A stretch of DNA of 64,000 nt from Streptomyces sp. CNH099 (GTDB lineage Bacteria > Actinomycetota > Actinomycetes > Streptomycetales > Streptomycetaceae), in assembly GCA_000514715.1 (NCBI GenBank), contig KI911459.1:795399-859398 (forward strand), given 5' to 3'. The position numbers and the translations under genes were made by a program. Shown one piece after another: positions 14,467 to 23,467 of this stretch (positions are counted from its first letter, which is position 1; each line of letters opens with the position of its first letter). Under the pieces are notes generated by a model. That model saw only the letters and a list, made by a program, of their open reading frames with translations. It had not been told where the DNA came from and ran no database searches.

Positions 14467-14570
14467 GACGAAGCCCCCGAGTACACTGTGATGAACGCTG
14501 CGGTTCTCCGCAGTGTAGTTCACTGCATTGGACGAACACATCACAATATTGGACGGAGCTGGACGGAGCC
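14467..14570. promoter_or_regulatory. Divergent promoter region with palindromes and ATTGGACG repeats
   Basis: The 104-bp gap between the EamA gene and the XRE-cupin gene holds CTGCGG-TTCT-CCGCAG (14498-14513), set inside ACACTG...CAGTGT. A direct repeat ATTGGACG lies at about 14527 and 14549, and the region is locally AT-rich (TCACAATATTGG). These are likely binding sites for the XRE-cupin regulator and the two start points. Confidence 0.5.
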
Positions 14571-15143
14571 TTGGCGGATTTCGACCTCCTCGCGCACGCG
14601 CTCGCCCGCAACCTCAAGCACTGGCGCGCCGAGCGCGGCTTCACCCTGGACGCGCTGGCCGGCCGCTCCGGCGTCAGCCGCGGGATGATCATCCAGATAG
14701 AACAGGCGCGGACGAACCCCAGCGTCGGCACCACCGTCAAACTCGCCGACGCCCTCGGCATCAGCATCACCACGCTGCTGGACTACGAGCACGGCCCCGA
14801 GGTGCAGCTCGTCCCCCCGCACCGGGCCGTGCGGATGTGGACCACGAAGCAGGGCAGCGCCAGCCGGCTGCTCGTCGGCACGCAGAACCCCGGCCCCTTC
14901 GAGATGTGGTCCTGGCGGCTGATGCCCGGCGACGGCAGCAGCTCCGACCCGCACCCCGTGGGCACCACCGAACTGCTGCACGTCACCGCCGGCGACCTGA
15001 CGCTCGTCGTCGCCGGCACGGCGCACGCGGTGCCGGCGGGCACCTCGGCCAGCTTCGAGGCGAGCGCGCCGCACGCGTACCGCAACGAGGGCGAGGACCC
15101 GGTGGAGCTGGTGATGGCGGTCTCGGTACCGCCCGCGAGCTGA
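14571..15143 (+). CDS. XRE-family transcriptional regulator with cupin sensor
   Basis: The 190-residue protein joins an XRE helix-turn-helix (about 15-70: GFTLDALAGRSGVSRGMIIQIE, then NPSVGTTVKLADALGIS) to a C-terminal cupin (about 110-185) with DPHPVGTTELLHVTAGDL and a beta-strand series. This is the SutR/PuuR-like class, which senses small molecules through the cupin. No ATG or GTG start is available; TTG 14571 is the only sensible start, with GGAG just before it. It faces the EamA exporter, a common regulator-exporter pair in actinomycetes. Confidence 0.8.
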   Translation: MADFDLLAHALARNLKHWRAERGFTLDALAGRSGVSRGMIIQIEQARTNPSVGTTVKLADALGISITTLLDYEHGPEVQLVPPHRAVRMWTTKQGSASRLLVGTQNPGPFEMWSWRLMPGDGSSSDPHPVGTTELLHVTAGDLTLVVAGTAHAVPAGTSASFEASAPHAYRNEGEDPVELVMAVSVPPAS

Positions 15144-15163
15144 GCCGCGTTAGAGTCGCGGAC

Positions 15164-15709
15164 ATGCGCGCACCCATCGGAGACTTCGACGACGCCGCCC
15201 CCGCCACCGAGCGCCTGGACCTGCTCGCCGACCCCGTCGCCGCCGCCCTGCGCGGCGCCGTCTCCGCGGCCGAGCTGGTGCACGTCGACTCCGACCCCGA
15301 GGTCGCCGACACGGCCGTCTTCTGCGCGAGGTACGGGGAGGACCTGCTGGAGCGGTCCGCGAACTGCGTCGTCGTCGCCGGGAAACGCGGCGGCGACGTC
15401 ACCCTCGCCGCCTGCGTCGTGCTGTCCACCACCCGCGTCGACGTGAACGGTGCCGTCCGCCGCCATCTCGGGGTCCGCAAGGCGTCGTTCGCCCGCGCCG
15501 AGACGGCCACCGCCGAGACCGGCATGGAGTACGGCGGAATCACCCCGATCGGGCTGCCGGAGGGCTGGCCGGTCCTCGTCGACGCCCGCGTCGCGGACGC
15601 GCCGCACCTGGTCATCGGCAGCGGCCGGCGGCGCGGCAAGCTCATCGTGCCCGGCAAGGCCCTCGCCGGACTGCCCGGCGCCGTGGTCCTCGACGGCCTC
15701 GGCACCTGA
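15164..15709 (+). CDS. YbaK/EbsC-type aminoacyl-tRNA deacylase-like protein
   Basis: The 181-residue protein has the YbaK fold: CARYGEDLLERSANCVVVAGKRG at about 49-71, VRRHLGVRKASFARAE at about 97-112, and MEYGGITPIGLPEGWPVLVD at 121-140, matching the TGxxxGGxxPxG segment of the family. Family members hydrolyse mischarged tRNA in trans. The usual ThrGlyMet start of that motif is present as ETGMEYGG. The gene follows the XRE gene by 20 bp on the same strand. Specificity (Cys- or Ala-tRNAPro) cannot be told. Confidence 0.75.
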   Translation: MRAPIGDFDDAAPATERLDLLADPVAAALRGAVSAAELVHVDSDPEVADTAVFCARYGEDLLERSANCVVVAGKRGGDVTLAACVVLSTTRVDVNGAVRRHLGVRKASFARAETATAETGMEYGGITPIGLPEGWPVLVDARVADAPHLVIGSGRRRGKLIVPGKALAGLPGAVVLDGLGT

Positions 15710-15742
15710 GCCCCGCCGCCGCCCGGCGCGGCCGTCGCGCGC

Positions 15743-16150
15743 TCAGTCGAGCTGGGGGATCTCGATGGCCGGGCAGCGGTCCATCACCATGTCGAGACCG
15801 GCCGCGCGCACCCGCTCGTACGCGTCCTCGTCGATCACGTCCAGCTGGAACCAGACCGCCTTCGCCCCGGCCCGGACCGCCTCGTCCGCCACCCCGCCGG
15901 CGAGGCCGCTGTTGACGAAGACGTCCACCACGTCGACGGGGAACGGGATGTCCGCGAGCGACGCGTAGCCCTGCTCGCCGTGCACCGTCTCCCCCTTGGG
16001 GTGCACCGGCACGATGCGCTTGCCGAACCGCTGCAGCACCCGCGCCACGCCGTAGGCCGGGCGCGAGGAGTTGTTCGACAGGCCCACCACCGCCCACGTG
16101 TCGCCCGTCGCGGTGAGGATCCTGCGGATGGTCTCCTGGTCTGCGTACAT
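15743..16150 (-). CDS. CoA-binding domain protein
   Basis: The 135-residue protein is a single Rossmann domain of the CoA_binding_2 family: WAVVGLSNNSSRPAYGVARVL at about 19-39, RIVPVHP at 45-51, and VDVFVNSGLAGGVADEAVRAG. The end (VMDRCPAIEIPQLD) keeps the family's DRC motif. It resembles the nucleotide-binding part of acyl-CoA synthetases but lacks catalytic parts. The start ATG at 16150 follows ACGGGAT. It faces away from the YigZ gene and may bind CoA as a sensor or chaperone; role uncertain. Confidence 0.8.
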   Translation of the reverse strand: MYADQETIRRILTATGDTWAVVGLSNNSSRPAYGVARVLQRFGKRIVPVHPKGETVHGEQGYASLADIPFPVDVVDVFVNSGLAGGVADEAVRAGAKAVWFQLDVIDEDAYERVRAAGLDMVMDRCPAIEIPQLD

Positions 16151-16233
16151 ATCCCGTGCAACGCCGCCGGGCAGGGGCCGATTCCCGGCGGCGGGCGGTA
16201 CGGGCGGCCGGGGCCGGCCCTTAGGGTGGCGGC

Positions 16234-16860
16234 ATGCGCGAGGGGTACGTGACCGTCGCCCGGGAGGGCGTGCACGAGAGCGAGGTGAACCGCTCCCGGT
16301 TCGTGTGCACCGTCGCACCCGCGGCCACCGAGGCCGAGGCGCAGGCCGTCCTCGCCCGGGTGCGCGCCGCGTACCCCGACGCCACGCACCACTGCTTCGC
16401 GTACGTCGTGGGCGCCGACGCGGACGTGCAGAAGTCCGGCGACGACGGCGAGCCCGGCGGCACCGCCGGGCTGCCCATGCTGCAACTGCTGCTCCGCCGC
16501 GAGCTGCGCTACGTCGTCGCGGTGGTCGCCCGCTACTTCGGCGGTACCAAGCTCGGCGCCGGCGGGCTCATCCGCGCCTACGGCGGCGCGGTCGGCGCCG
16601 CCGTGGACGCGGTGGGCACCGTGACGCGGCGGCGGATGCGGCTGGTCACCGTCACCGTCGACCACGGGCGGGCCGGAAAGGTGCTCGGCCACCTGCACGC
16701 CGCCGGGCGCGACGTGCGCGGCGTGGCGTACGGCGAGAACGTCGAGATCGAGGTCGCCGTCCCGGCCGGCGATCTGGACGGCTTCGGCTCCTGGCTGGCC
16801 AACGCCACCGCAGGCGGCGCCGAACTCCGGCCCGGCGACGAGGTGTACGGCACCGGGTGA
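16234..16860 (+). CDS. YigZ/IMPACT family protein
   Basis: The 208-residue protein has the IMPACT N-terminal domain, with NRSRFVCTVAP, HHCFAYVVG, the DGEPGGTAGLPML segment and RYFGGTKLGAGGLIRAYGGAV at about 89-109. These are the hallmark motifs of the UPF0029 family, followed by the small C-terminal DUF1949 domain. Members relate to the yeast Gcn2 regulator Yih1 and to E. coli YigZ; the biochemical role is not settled. It is full-length and stands 51 bp ahead of sbcD, perhaps in the same transcript. Confidence 0.85.
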   Translation: MREGYVTVAREGVHESEVNRSRFVCTVAPAATEAEAQAVLARVRAAYPDATHHCFAYVVGADADVQKSGDDGEPGGTAGLPMLQLLLRRELRYVVAVVARYFGGTKLGAGGLIRAYGGAVGAAVDAVGTVTRRRMRLVTVTVDHGRAGKVLGHLHAAGRDVRGVAYGENVEIEVAVPAGDLDGFGSWLANATAGGAELRPGDEVYGTG

Positions 16861-16911
16861 GACGGCCGGTGCGGCACGGGATGTCGTATCCCGCCGATAC
16901 AGTCGGGCCCC

Positions 16912-18087
16912 ATGCGCTTCCTGCACACCTCGGACTGGCACCTGGGCCGCTCGTTCCACCGGGTGAGCCTGCTCGACGCCCAAGCCGCCTTCCTCGACCA
17001 CCTCGTCGCCGTGGTGGCCGAGCGCGGGGTCGAGGCCGTGCTCGTCGCGGGGGACGTCTACGACCGCGCGGTGCCCCCGCTCGCCGCCGTGGAGCTGTTC
17101 GACCGGGCGCTGCACCGGCTCGGGGCGCTCGGCGTGCCGGTCGTCATGATCTCCGGGAACCACGACTCGGCGCGCCGCCTCGGCGTCGGCGCCGGGCTCC
17201 TGGACCGCGCGGGCGTCCATCTGCGCACCGACCCGGCGGGCGTCGGCGAGCCGGTGCTGCTGCGGGACGCCGCCGGCGAGGTCGCCTGCTACGGGCTGCC
17301 CTATCTCGAACCGGCACTGGTGCGCGAGGAGTTCGCCGCCCCCCGCGGCGGCCACCGGGCCGTGCTCTCCGCCGCCATGGACCGGGTGCGCGCCGACCTC
17401 GCCGCCCGCCCCGCCGGCACCCGCTCCGTCGTCCTCGCGCACGCCTTCGTCACCGGCGGCGCCGTCTCCGACAGCGAGCGGGACATCACCGTCGGCGGCG
17501 TCGCCTCCGTGCCCGCCGCCGTCTTCGCCGGCGTCGACTACGTCGCGCTGGGCCACCTGCACGGCTGCCAGACCCTCGCCGAGCGCGTGCGCTACTCGGG
17601 CTCTCCCCTCGCGTACTCCTTCTCCGAAGCCGGCCACCGCAAGTCGACGTGGCTCGTGGACCTCGACGCGTCCGGCGGCGTCACCGCCGAGCGCGTCGAC
17701 GCGCCCGTGCCACGGCCGCTGGCACGGCTGTGCGGCCGGCTGGACGACCTCCTCGCCGACCCGGCCCTGACGCCGCACGAGGACGCCTGGGTCGAGGCCA
17801 CCCTCACCGACGCCGCCCGCCCGCAGGAGCCGATGGCCCGCCTCGCCGAGCGCTTCCCGCACGTCGTCAGCCTCGTCTTCGCCCCCGAGCCGGCCGAGGG
17901 CGCCGCCGCGGGCACGGCCGCGTCGTACGCCGACCGGCTCCGGGGCCGCGACGACCGCGAGATCGCCGAGGACTTCGTGGCCCACGTCAGACCCGGCTCG
18001 GCGGTGACGGCGGACGAACGGGCCGTGCTGCACGCGGCCTTCGACGCCGTACGGGCCGCCGACGCGCGTGCGGAGACCGCCCGGTGA
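16912..18087 (+). CDS. sbcD: Exonuclease subunit SbcD
   Basis: The 391-residue nuclease subunit (Mre11 homolog) shows the phosphoesterase metal motifs DWH at 8-10, GDVYD at 47-51, GNHD at 82-85, and a later GHLHG. It cleaves hairpins and processes DNA ends with SbcC. Length is normal for the family. The stop overlaps the sbcC start (GTGA), giving coupled translation of the two subunits at the right ratio. Confidence 0.95.
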   Translation: MRFLHTSDWHLGRSFHRVSLLDAQAAFLDHLVAVVAERGVEAVLVAGDVYDRAVPPLAAVELFDRALHRLGALGVPVVMISGNHDSARRLGVGAGLLDRAGVHLRTDPAGVGEPVLLRDAAGEVACYGLPYLEPALVREEFAAPRGGHRAVLSAAMDRVRADLAARPAGTRSVVLAHAFVTGGAVSDSERDITVGGVASVPAAVFAGVDYVALGHLHGCQTLAERVRYSGSPLAYSFSEAGHRKSTWLVDLDASGGVTAERVDAPVPRPLARLCGRLDDLLADPALTPHEDAWVEATLTDAARPQEPMARLAERFPHVVSLVFAPEPAEGAAAGTAASYADRLRGRDDREIAEDFVAHVRPGSAVTADERAVLHAAFDAVRAADARAETAR

Positions 18088-21000
18088 GGCTCCACCGCCT
18101 CGCCGTCGCCGCCTTCGGCCCCTTCGCCGGCGCGCATGAGGTCGACTTCGACGCCCTGTCCGGCGCCGGCATCTTCCTGCTGCAGGGCGCCACCGGCGCC
18201 GGCAAGACCTCCGTCCTCGACGCCGTCTGCTACGCGCTGTACGGCGGCGTGCCCGGCGCCCGCCAGGGCGGCACGCTGCGCAGCCACCACGCCGCCCCGG
18301 ACACCCCGACCGAGGTCGCGCTCGACTTCACCGTCGCCGGCCGCCGGCTGGAGGTCGTCCGCAGGCCCGCCCAGCCGCGCCCCAAGCGCCACGGCACCGG
18401 CGTCACCACGGAGCGGGCCGCCAGCCTGCTGCGCGAACGCGACCCGGCCGCCGGCGAGTGGCGCGGCCTCAGCCGTTCGCACCAGGAGATCGGCGAGGAG
18501 ATCGGCGGCCTGCTGGGCCTGACCCGCGAGCAGTTCTGCCAGGTCGTGCTGCTCCCGCAGGGCGACTTCGCGCGCTTCCTGCGCGCCGACGCCGAAGCCC
18601 GGGCGAAGCTGCTGGGCCGCCTCTTCGACACCGGCCTCTTCGCCGCCGTCGAGGAGCACCTCGCCGAGCTGCGCCGCCGCTCCCACGACGCCGTCCGCAC
18701 CGGTGACGAGCAGCTGCTGCACCTCGCCCACCGCGTCCGGCAGGCCGCCGGACCGGCCGCGGCCGGCGCCCGGGACGTCTGGTCGCCCGACGAGGCCGCG
18801 CCGGGCGACCCCGGACTCGCCGACGGCGTGCTCGCGTACGCCGCCGTCGCCCGCGCCACCGCCCGCGAGCACGCCGACACCGCCGCGCTGCGGCTGCGCG
18901 CCGCGGAGTCCGCCCACGCGGACGCGGCAGACCACCTGCGGGACGTACGCGAACTCGCCAGGCTGCAGCAGCTGCACGCCGACGCCCGGCAGCGGCAGCA
19001 GGCGCTCGCGGAGCGGCGGGAGGAGCACGAGGCCCTCGGCGAGCAGCTGCGCCGCGCCCGCGCCGCCGCTGCCGTGGCGCCCGCCCTGGAGCTGCGCGAC
19101 CAGACCGCCGCCGCGGCCCGCCGCGCCGCCGCGGCCGAGGAGTCGGCCCGCGCCGCGCTCCCCGGCACCGTCGCCGGCGGCGGCCCCGAGCAGCTCGACG
19201 CGCACGAGGCCCGCACCCGGCAGGAGCTGGGCGCCCTCGGCGCCGCCCGCAGGGCCGAGGCGCGCAGCGCCGAGGTCGCCGGCGAACTCGCCGCGCTGGA
19301 AGAGGAGTCCCGCGCCGACGAGGACGTGCTGCGCGAGGCCGCCGGCTGGCTCGACGGCTGGGACGCCCTGCGCGGCGGCCTCCAGCGCCGCGTCGACGAG
19401 GCCCAGGGGGCGGCCACCCGCGCGGAGCAGCTCGCCGCGGAGCACGAGAGTGCCCGCCGCCGCCTCGCCGCCGCCGAGCGCCGCGACGAGCTGGCCGGCC
19501 GGACCGACGAGGCCCGGCAGGCGCAGCTCGCCGCCGCCGAGCGCGCCGCCGAGGCGCAGCGCACCTGGCTGCGGCTGAAGGAGCGGCGCCTCGACGGCAT
19601 GGCGGCCGAGCTGGCCGCCCGGCTGACAGCCGGCGAGCCCTGCCCCGTCTGCGGCTCCGCCGCCCACCCCGCCCCCGCCAGCACCGACGGCGAACATGTC
19701 GGCGAGCGCGCGGAGAACGAGGCCCTGGCCGCGTACCGGGCGGCCGAGCGCGTACGGGAAGAGGCCGCCCTGCGGCTCGACTCGCTGCGCCAGGCCCGCG
19801 CCGCCGCCGCCGAGGAGGCGGGCGAGGCGAGCCGGGACGCGCTTGCCGCCACCGTCGAGCGGGTGGCGGGAGAGCTGGGCCGGGCCCGGGAGCTGGCCGC
19901 CGGGGCCCTCGCCGCCCGGGAGCGGCTGGACCAGGCGCACGCGGAGCACGCCCGCCGCGTACGCGGCCGGCAGCTCGCCGAGAGCCGGGCCGCCGCCCGC
20001 GCCTCCCGCGCCGACGCCCTCACCGCCGAGCGGGCGGCCCGGGACGCCGAGGTACGCGCCGCCCGCGGCGGCGCCGCCGGGGTGGAGGAGCGCGCGGCCC
20101 AGCTGACGTCGCTGGCCGACCGGCTCGCCGCCGCCGCCCGCGCCGCCCGCGAGGCGGTGGCCGCCGCCGCCCGCGCCTCCCGCGCCGACTCCCGCGCCGC
20201 CGACGCCGCCTACCGGGCCGGCTTCGAAACCCCCGGCCAGGCCGCCGCGGCGCTGCTCGACCCGGGGGCGCTGCGCGACCTGGAGGCGCGGCTGGAGGCG
20301 TGGCAGGCCGAGGCGGCGGCCGTCGCCGAGGCGCTGGCCGAGCCGCGCGCCGCCGCCGCTGCCGCGCGGCCCCCGGCCGCCGTCGCCGAGGCCGAGGAGG
20401 TGTTCGCCGCCGCCGACCGCCGGCTCCGTACGGCCGCCACGGCCGGCCACACCGCCCGCGAGCGCTGCGACGACCTCGACGGGCTCTCCGCCGACGCCGC
20501 CCGCCGGGTGCGCCGGCTGGGCCCGCGGCGCGCGGAGCACCGCCGGGTGGCCCGGCTCGCGTCGCTGGCGGCCGGCACGTCCGCGGAGAACGAGCGGAAG
20601 ATGCGGCTGGAGTCGTACGTGCTGGCGGCCCGGCTCGAACAGGTCGCCGCCGCCGCGACGGCCCGGCTGACCCGCATGTCCTCCGGCCGGTTCACGCTGG
20701 TGCACTCCGCCGACCGCGACCGCGGCCGGGGCCGCCAGGGCCTCGGGCTGCACGTCGTGGACGCCTGGACCGGCACCGAGCGGGACACCGCCACGCTCTC
20801 CGGCGGCGAGTCGTTCTTCGCCTCCCTCGCCCTGGCTCTCGGCCTGTCCGACGTCGTGACCGAGGAGGCGGGCGGCGTCCGGCTCGACACCCTCTTCATC
20901 GACGAGGGCTTCGGCAGCCTGGACGAACACACCCTGGACGAGGTGCTCGACGTCCTCGACGCGCTGCGCGAACGCGACCGTACGGTGGGCATCGTCAGCC

Positions 21001-21098
21001 ACGTGCCCGAGCTGCGCCGGCGGGTTCCGGCGCAGCTGGAGGTCGTCAAGGGCCGCTCGGGCTCGTACGTGCGGCACCGTACGGCCGCCGAGCACTGA
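18084..21098 (+). CDS. sbcC: Exonuclease subunit SbcC
   Basis: The 1004-residue SMC-like ATPase (Rad50 homolog) has the Walker A motif GATGAGKTS at 35-43, two long Ala/Arg/Glu-rich coiled-coil arms, the zinc hook CPVC at 520-523, the signature LSGGES near 905, and Walker B LFIDEGFGSLD near 935. It drives SbcD cleavage of hairpins, palindromes and blocked ends. GTG 18084 overlaps the sbcD stop. Length is typical. All key ATPase residues are present, so the complex should be active. Confidence 0.95.
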   Translation: MRLHRLAVAAFGPFAGAHEVDFDALSGAGIFLLQGATGAGKTSVLDAVCYALYGGVPGARQGGTLRSHHAAPDTPTEVALDFTVAGRRLEVVRRPAQPRPKRHGTGVTTERAASLLRERDPAAGEWRGLSRSHQEIGEEIGGLLGLTREQFCQVVLLPQGDFARFLRADAEARAKLLGRLFDTGLFAAVEEHLAELRRRSHDAVRTGDEQLLHLAHRVRQAAGPAAAGARDVWSPDEAAPGDPGLADGVLAYAAVARATAREHADTAALRLRAAESAHADAADHLRDVRELARLQQLHADARQRQQALAERREEHEALGEQLRRARAAAAVAPALELRDQTAAAARRAAAAEESARAALPGTVAGGGPEQLDAHEARTRQELGALGAARRAEARSAEVAGELAALEEESRADEDVLREAAGWLDGWDALRGGLQRRVDEAQGAATRAEQLAAEHESARRRLAAAERRDELAGRTDEARQAQLAAAERAAEAQRTWLRLKERRLDGMAAELAARLTAGEPCPVCGSAAHPAPASTDGEHVGERAENEALAAYRAAERVREEAALRLDSLRQARAAAAEEAGEASRDALAATVERVAGELGRARELAAGALAARERLDQAHAEHARRVRGRQLAESRAAARASRADALTAERAARDAEVRAARGGAAGVEERAAQLTSLADRLAAAARAAREAVAAAARASRADSRAADAAYRAGFETPGQAAAALLDPGALRDLEARLEAWQAEAAAVAEALAEPRAAAAAARPPAAVAEAEEVFAAADRRLRTAATAGHTARERCDDLDGLSADAARRVRRLGPRRAEHRRVARLASLAAGTSAENERKMRLESYVLAARLEQVAAAATARLTRMSSGRFTLVHSADRDRGRGRQGLGLHVVDAWTGTERDTATLSGGESFFASLALALGLSDVVTEEAGGVRLDTLFIDEGFGSLDEHTLDEVLDVLDALRERDRTVGIVSHVPELRRRVPAQLEVVKGRSGSYVRHRTAAEH

Positions 21099-21195
21099 CG
21101 GCCGCCGGGCACCGACGGGCGCCGGTCCGGCTGCGGACGCCCGCACGCGCGCACGGCCGGGCCCCGCCGGGCCGCGGCCGCGCGCCGCACGCGCG

Positions 21196-22881
21196 TCAGA
21201 GCGCGGAGAGTTCGGCCTCCAGGTCGTCCAGCCCCAGCGAGCCCTGCGACAGCGCGGCCATGTGCCACGCCTTGGCGTCGAAGTCCGCGCCGTGCGCCTT
21301 GCGCGCCGCGTCGCGGCCGCGCAGCCAGGCGCGTTCGCCGATCTTGTAGCCGATGGCCTGCCCCGGCATCGACAGGTAGCGGGTCAGCTCGCTCTCCACG
21401 AACTCCGCCGGCCGGCCGCTGTGCATGCCGAAGAACTCCTGTGCCAGCGCCGGCGTCCACCGCTCGCCCGGGTGGAAGGGCGAGTGGTCGGGAATCGGCA
21501 GCCGGAGGTGCATGCCGATGTCCACGATGACCCGCGCGGCGCGCATCATCTGCGCATCCAGGTAGCCGAGCCGCTGCTCGGCGTCGGTGAGGAAGCCCAG
21601 CTCGTCCATGAGCCGCTCCGCGTACAGCGCCCAGCCCTCGCAGTTGGAGCTCACCCAGCCGATGGTCGACTGGTAGCGGGAGAGCCGGTCCTTGACGTAC
21701 ACCCACTGCGCCAGTTGCAGGTGGTGGCCGGGCACGCCCTCGTGGTACCAGGTGGAGACCAGGTCGTAGACCGGGAAGCGGGTCTTGCCCATCGTCGGCA
21801 GCCAGGTCCGCCCGGGGCGGGAGAAGTCCTCGGAGGGCGGTGTGTAGTACGGCGCGGCGGCGCCGCCGGGCGGCGCGATGCGGGACTCCACCCGGCGCAC
21901 CGGCTCGGCCAGCTCGAAGTGCGTGCCGTCCAGCGCCTCGACGGCCTGGTCCATGATGCCCTGCAGCCAGTCGCGGACGGCGTCCTCGCCCTCGATGTGG
22001 GTGCCGTGCTCGTCCAGGTGCGCCAGCGCCTCCCAGGGGGTGGCGGCGCCGGGCAGGATCTTCGCGGCCTCGGTCTTCATCTCGCCGAGCAGCCGGTGGT
22101 ACTCCGACCAGCCGTAGGCGTACGCCTCGTCCAGGTCGAGGTCGGCGCCGTTGAAGAAGCGCGACCAGCGGGCGTACCGCTCGCGGCCGACGACGTCGGG
22201 GGCGTTCGCCACGGCCGGCGCGTACACGTCGCGCATCCAGTCGCGCAGCGCGCCCACCGCGGCGGTGGCCTCGCCCGCCGCCGCGTCCAGCTCGCCGCGC
22301 AGCGACTCGGGTCCGGCGGCCGTCAGCTCGCCGAACCAGCCGCGCCCGTCGCCCGCCCACTCGGTGAGCTGCCCGACGAACGTCCCGGTCGGCCGCGGCC
22401 CGCCGAGCAGCCCCTTGCCCAGGCCCGCGGCCAGCGACTGCCGGTAGCCGTCGAGCGCCGCCGGGACCGCGCGCAGCCGGGCGGCGATGTCCGCCCAGTC
22501 GTCCTCGCCGGCCGTCGGCATCAGCGTGAAGCACTCGCGCGTCAGGTGCACGGGGGAGTGGATGTTGCTGACGGCCCGCAGGCCCTCGTCGGTGTCGTGG
22601 ACGGCGAGTTCGGCGGTCAGCCGCTCCCGCAGCAGCCGCGCGCAGCGCCGCTCCGCGTCGCTGTCCGCGCCGGGCTGCCGCTCGGCCTCGTCGAGGGCCG
22701 CAAGGGTGGCGCGGCCCAGCTCGGCAACGGCCCGCTGGCCGTCGGGGGAGAAGTCGGGGAGGGTACGGGAACTCTCCGGCACGCCGAGCATGGTGCCGCT
22801 GACGGGGTCGAGGTCGATCAGGTCGTCGACGTAGGCGTCCGCCACCTGCCGGGGCAGTCGCTGGTTCGTGGAGTCGGGCAT
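21196..22881 (-). CDS. DUF885 family protein (putative metal-dependent hydrolase)
   Basis: The 561-residue, mostly helical protein matches the DUF885 family: TWYHEGVPGHHLQLAQ near residues 375-390 carries an HExxxxHH-like zinc motif, followed by SSNCEGWALYAERLMDELGF with a second-shell Glu. These features recall M32/M2-like peptidases, and a hydrolase role is likely. The ATG at 22881 is preferred to 22890 because AGGA lies 9 nt before it. It has no signal peptide, so it is cytoplasmic. It stands 50 bp downstream of the Lrp gene on the same strand. Confidence 0.8.
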   Translation of the reverse strand: MPDSTNQRLPRQVADAYVDDLIDLDPVSGTMLGVPESSRTLPDFSPDGQRAVAELGRATLAALDEAERQPGADSDAERRCARLLRERLTAELAVHDTDEGLRAVSNIHSPVHLTRECFTLMPTAGEDDWADIAARLRAVPAALDGYRQSLAAGLGKGLLGGPRPTGTFVGQLTEWAGDGRGWFGELTAAGPESLRGELDAAAGEATAAVGALRDWMRDVYAPAVANAPDVVGRERYARWSRFFNGADLDLDEAYAYGWSEYHRLLGEMKTEAAKILPGAATPWEALAHLDEHGTHIEGEDAVRDWLQGIMDQAVEALDGTHFELAEPVRRVESRIAPPGGAAAPYYTPPSEDFSRPGRTWLPTMGKTRFPVYDLVSTWYHEGVPGHHLQLAQWVYVKDRLSRYQSTIGWVSSNCEGWALYAERLMDELGFLTDAEQRLGYLDAQMMRAARVIVDIGMHLRLPIPDHSPFHPGERWTPALAQEFFGMHSGRPAEFVESELTRYLSMPGQAIGYKIGERAWLRGRDAARKAHGADFDAKAWHMAALSQGSLGLDDLEAELSAL

Positions 22882-22931
22882 GCGGGCCATCCTCGTATAC
22901 GGGGGCGGGCGACGTCATCACCAAAACGGCG

Positions 22932-23408
22932 TCATGCCTGCGGCGGCAGCAGCGGCCCGCACTCCCAGTGCTGGAAGACCAGCCGCGTCTCCACCCGGGC
23001 GACCTCCCGGCGGGAGGTGAACTCGTCCAGGACGAGGCGCTGCAGGCCGGCGGCGTCGCGGACGGCGACGTGCACCAGGTAGTCGTCGGGGCCGCTGAGG
23101 TGGAACAGCGCGCGGGACTCGGGCAGCGAGCGGACCCGTTCGACGAAGGGGCCGATGAGGTCGCGGCGGTGCGGGCGCACCTGCACCGACAGCAGCGCCT
23201 CCAGACCGCGGTCGAGCCGCGCCGGGTCGAGGGCGAGCCGGTACCCGGTGATCACCCCGGTGCGGCGCAGCCGGGCCACGCGGTCCAGGCAGGTGGAGGG
23301 CGCGACGCCCACGGCGGCGGCCAGGTCGCGGTTGGTGGTCCGGGCGTCGTTCTGCAGCACCCGCAGAATCTCCAGGTCCACCGGATCCAGAGCAGGCGAA
23401 TCGGGCAT
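22932..23408 (-). CDS. Lrp/AsnC family transcriptional regulator
   Basis: The 158-residue protein has an N-terminal HTH (about 8-60: DLEILRVLQNDARTTNRDLA, then GVAPSTCLDRVARLRRTGVI) and a RAM domain (about 70-150) with the usual beta-alpha-beta pattern that binds amino acids and forms octamers. It is divergent from a trans-sulfuration-type enzyme gene with only 59 bp between, the classic layout of a local Lrp regulator controlling an amino-acid-degrading enzyme. Likely effector: methionine, homocysteine or a branched-chain amino acid; inference. Confidence 0.9.
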   Translation of the reverse strand: MPDSPALDPVDLEILRVLQNDARTTNRDLAAAVGVAPSTCLDRVARLRRTGVITGYRLALDPARLDRGLEALLSVQVRPHRRDLIGPFVERVRSLPESRALFHLSGPDDYLVHVAVRDAAGLQRLVLDEFTSRREVARVETRLVFQHWECGPLLPPQA

Positions 23409-23467
23409 CCGCCGAACGTAGCACGGGAATCAGCCCTCCCTGCCCGTACAGAGTTCAGCATCGGGGC

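Noticed and set aside
16071-18083. A plus-strand open frame leading into sbcC without a stop
   Set aside because: It overlaps YigZ and SbcD in another frame and is Arg-rich low-complexity; sbcC starts at 18084 by overlap with the sbcD stop and by its first beta strand.
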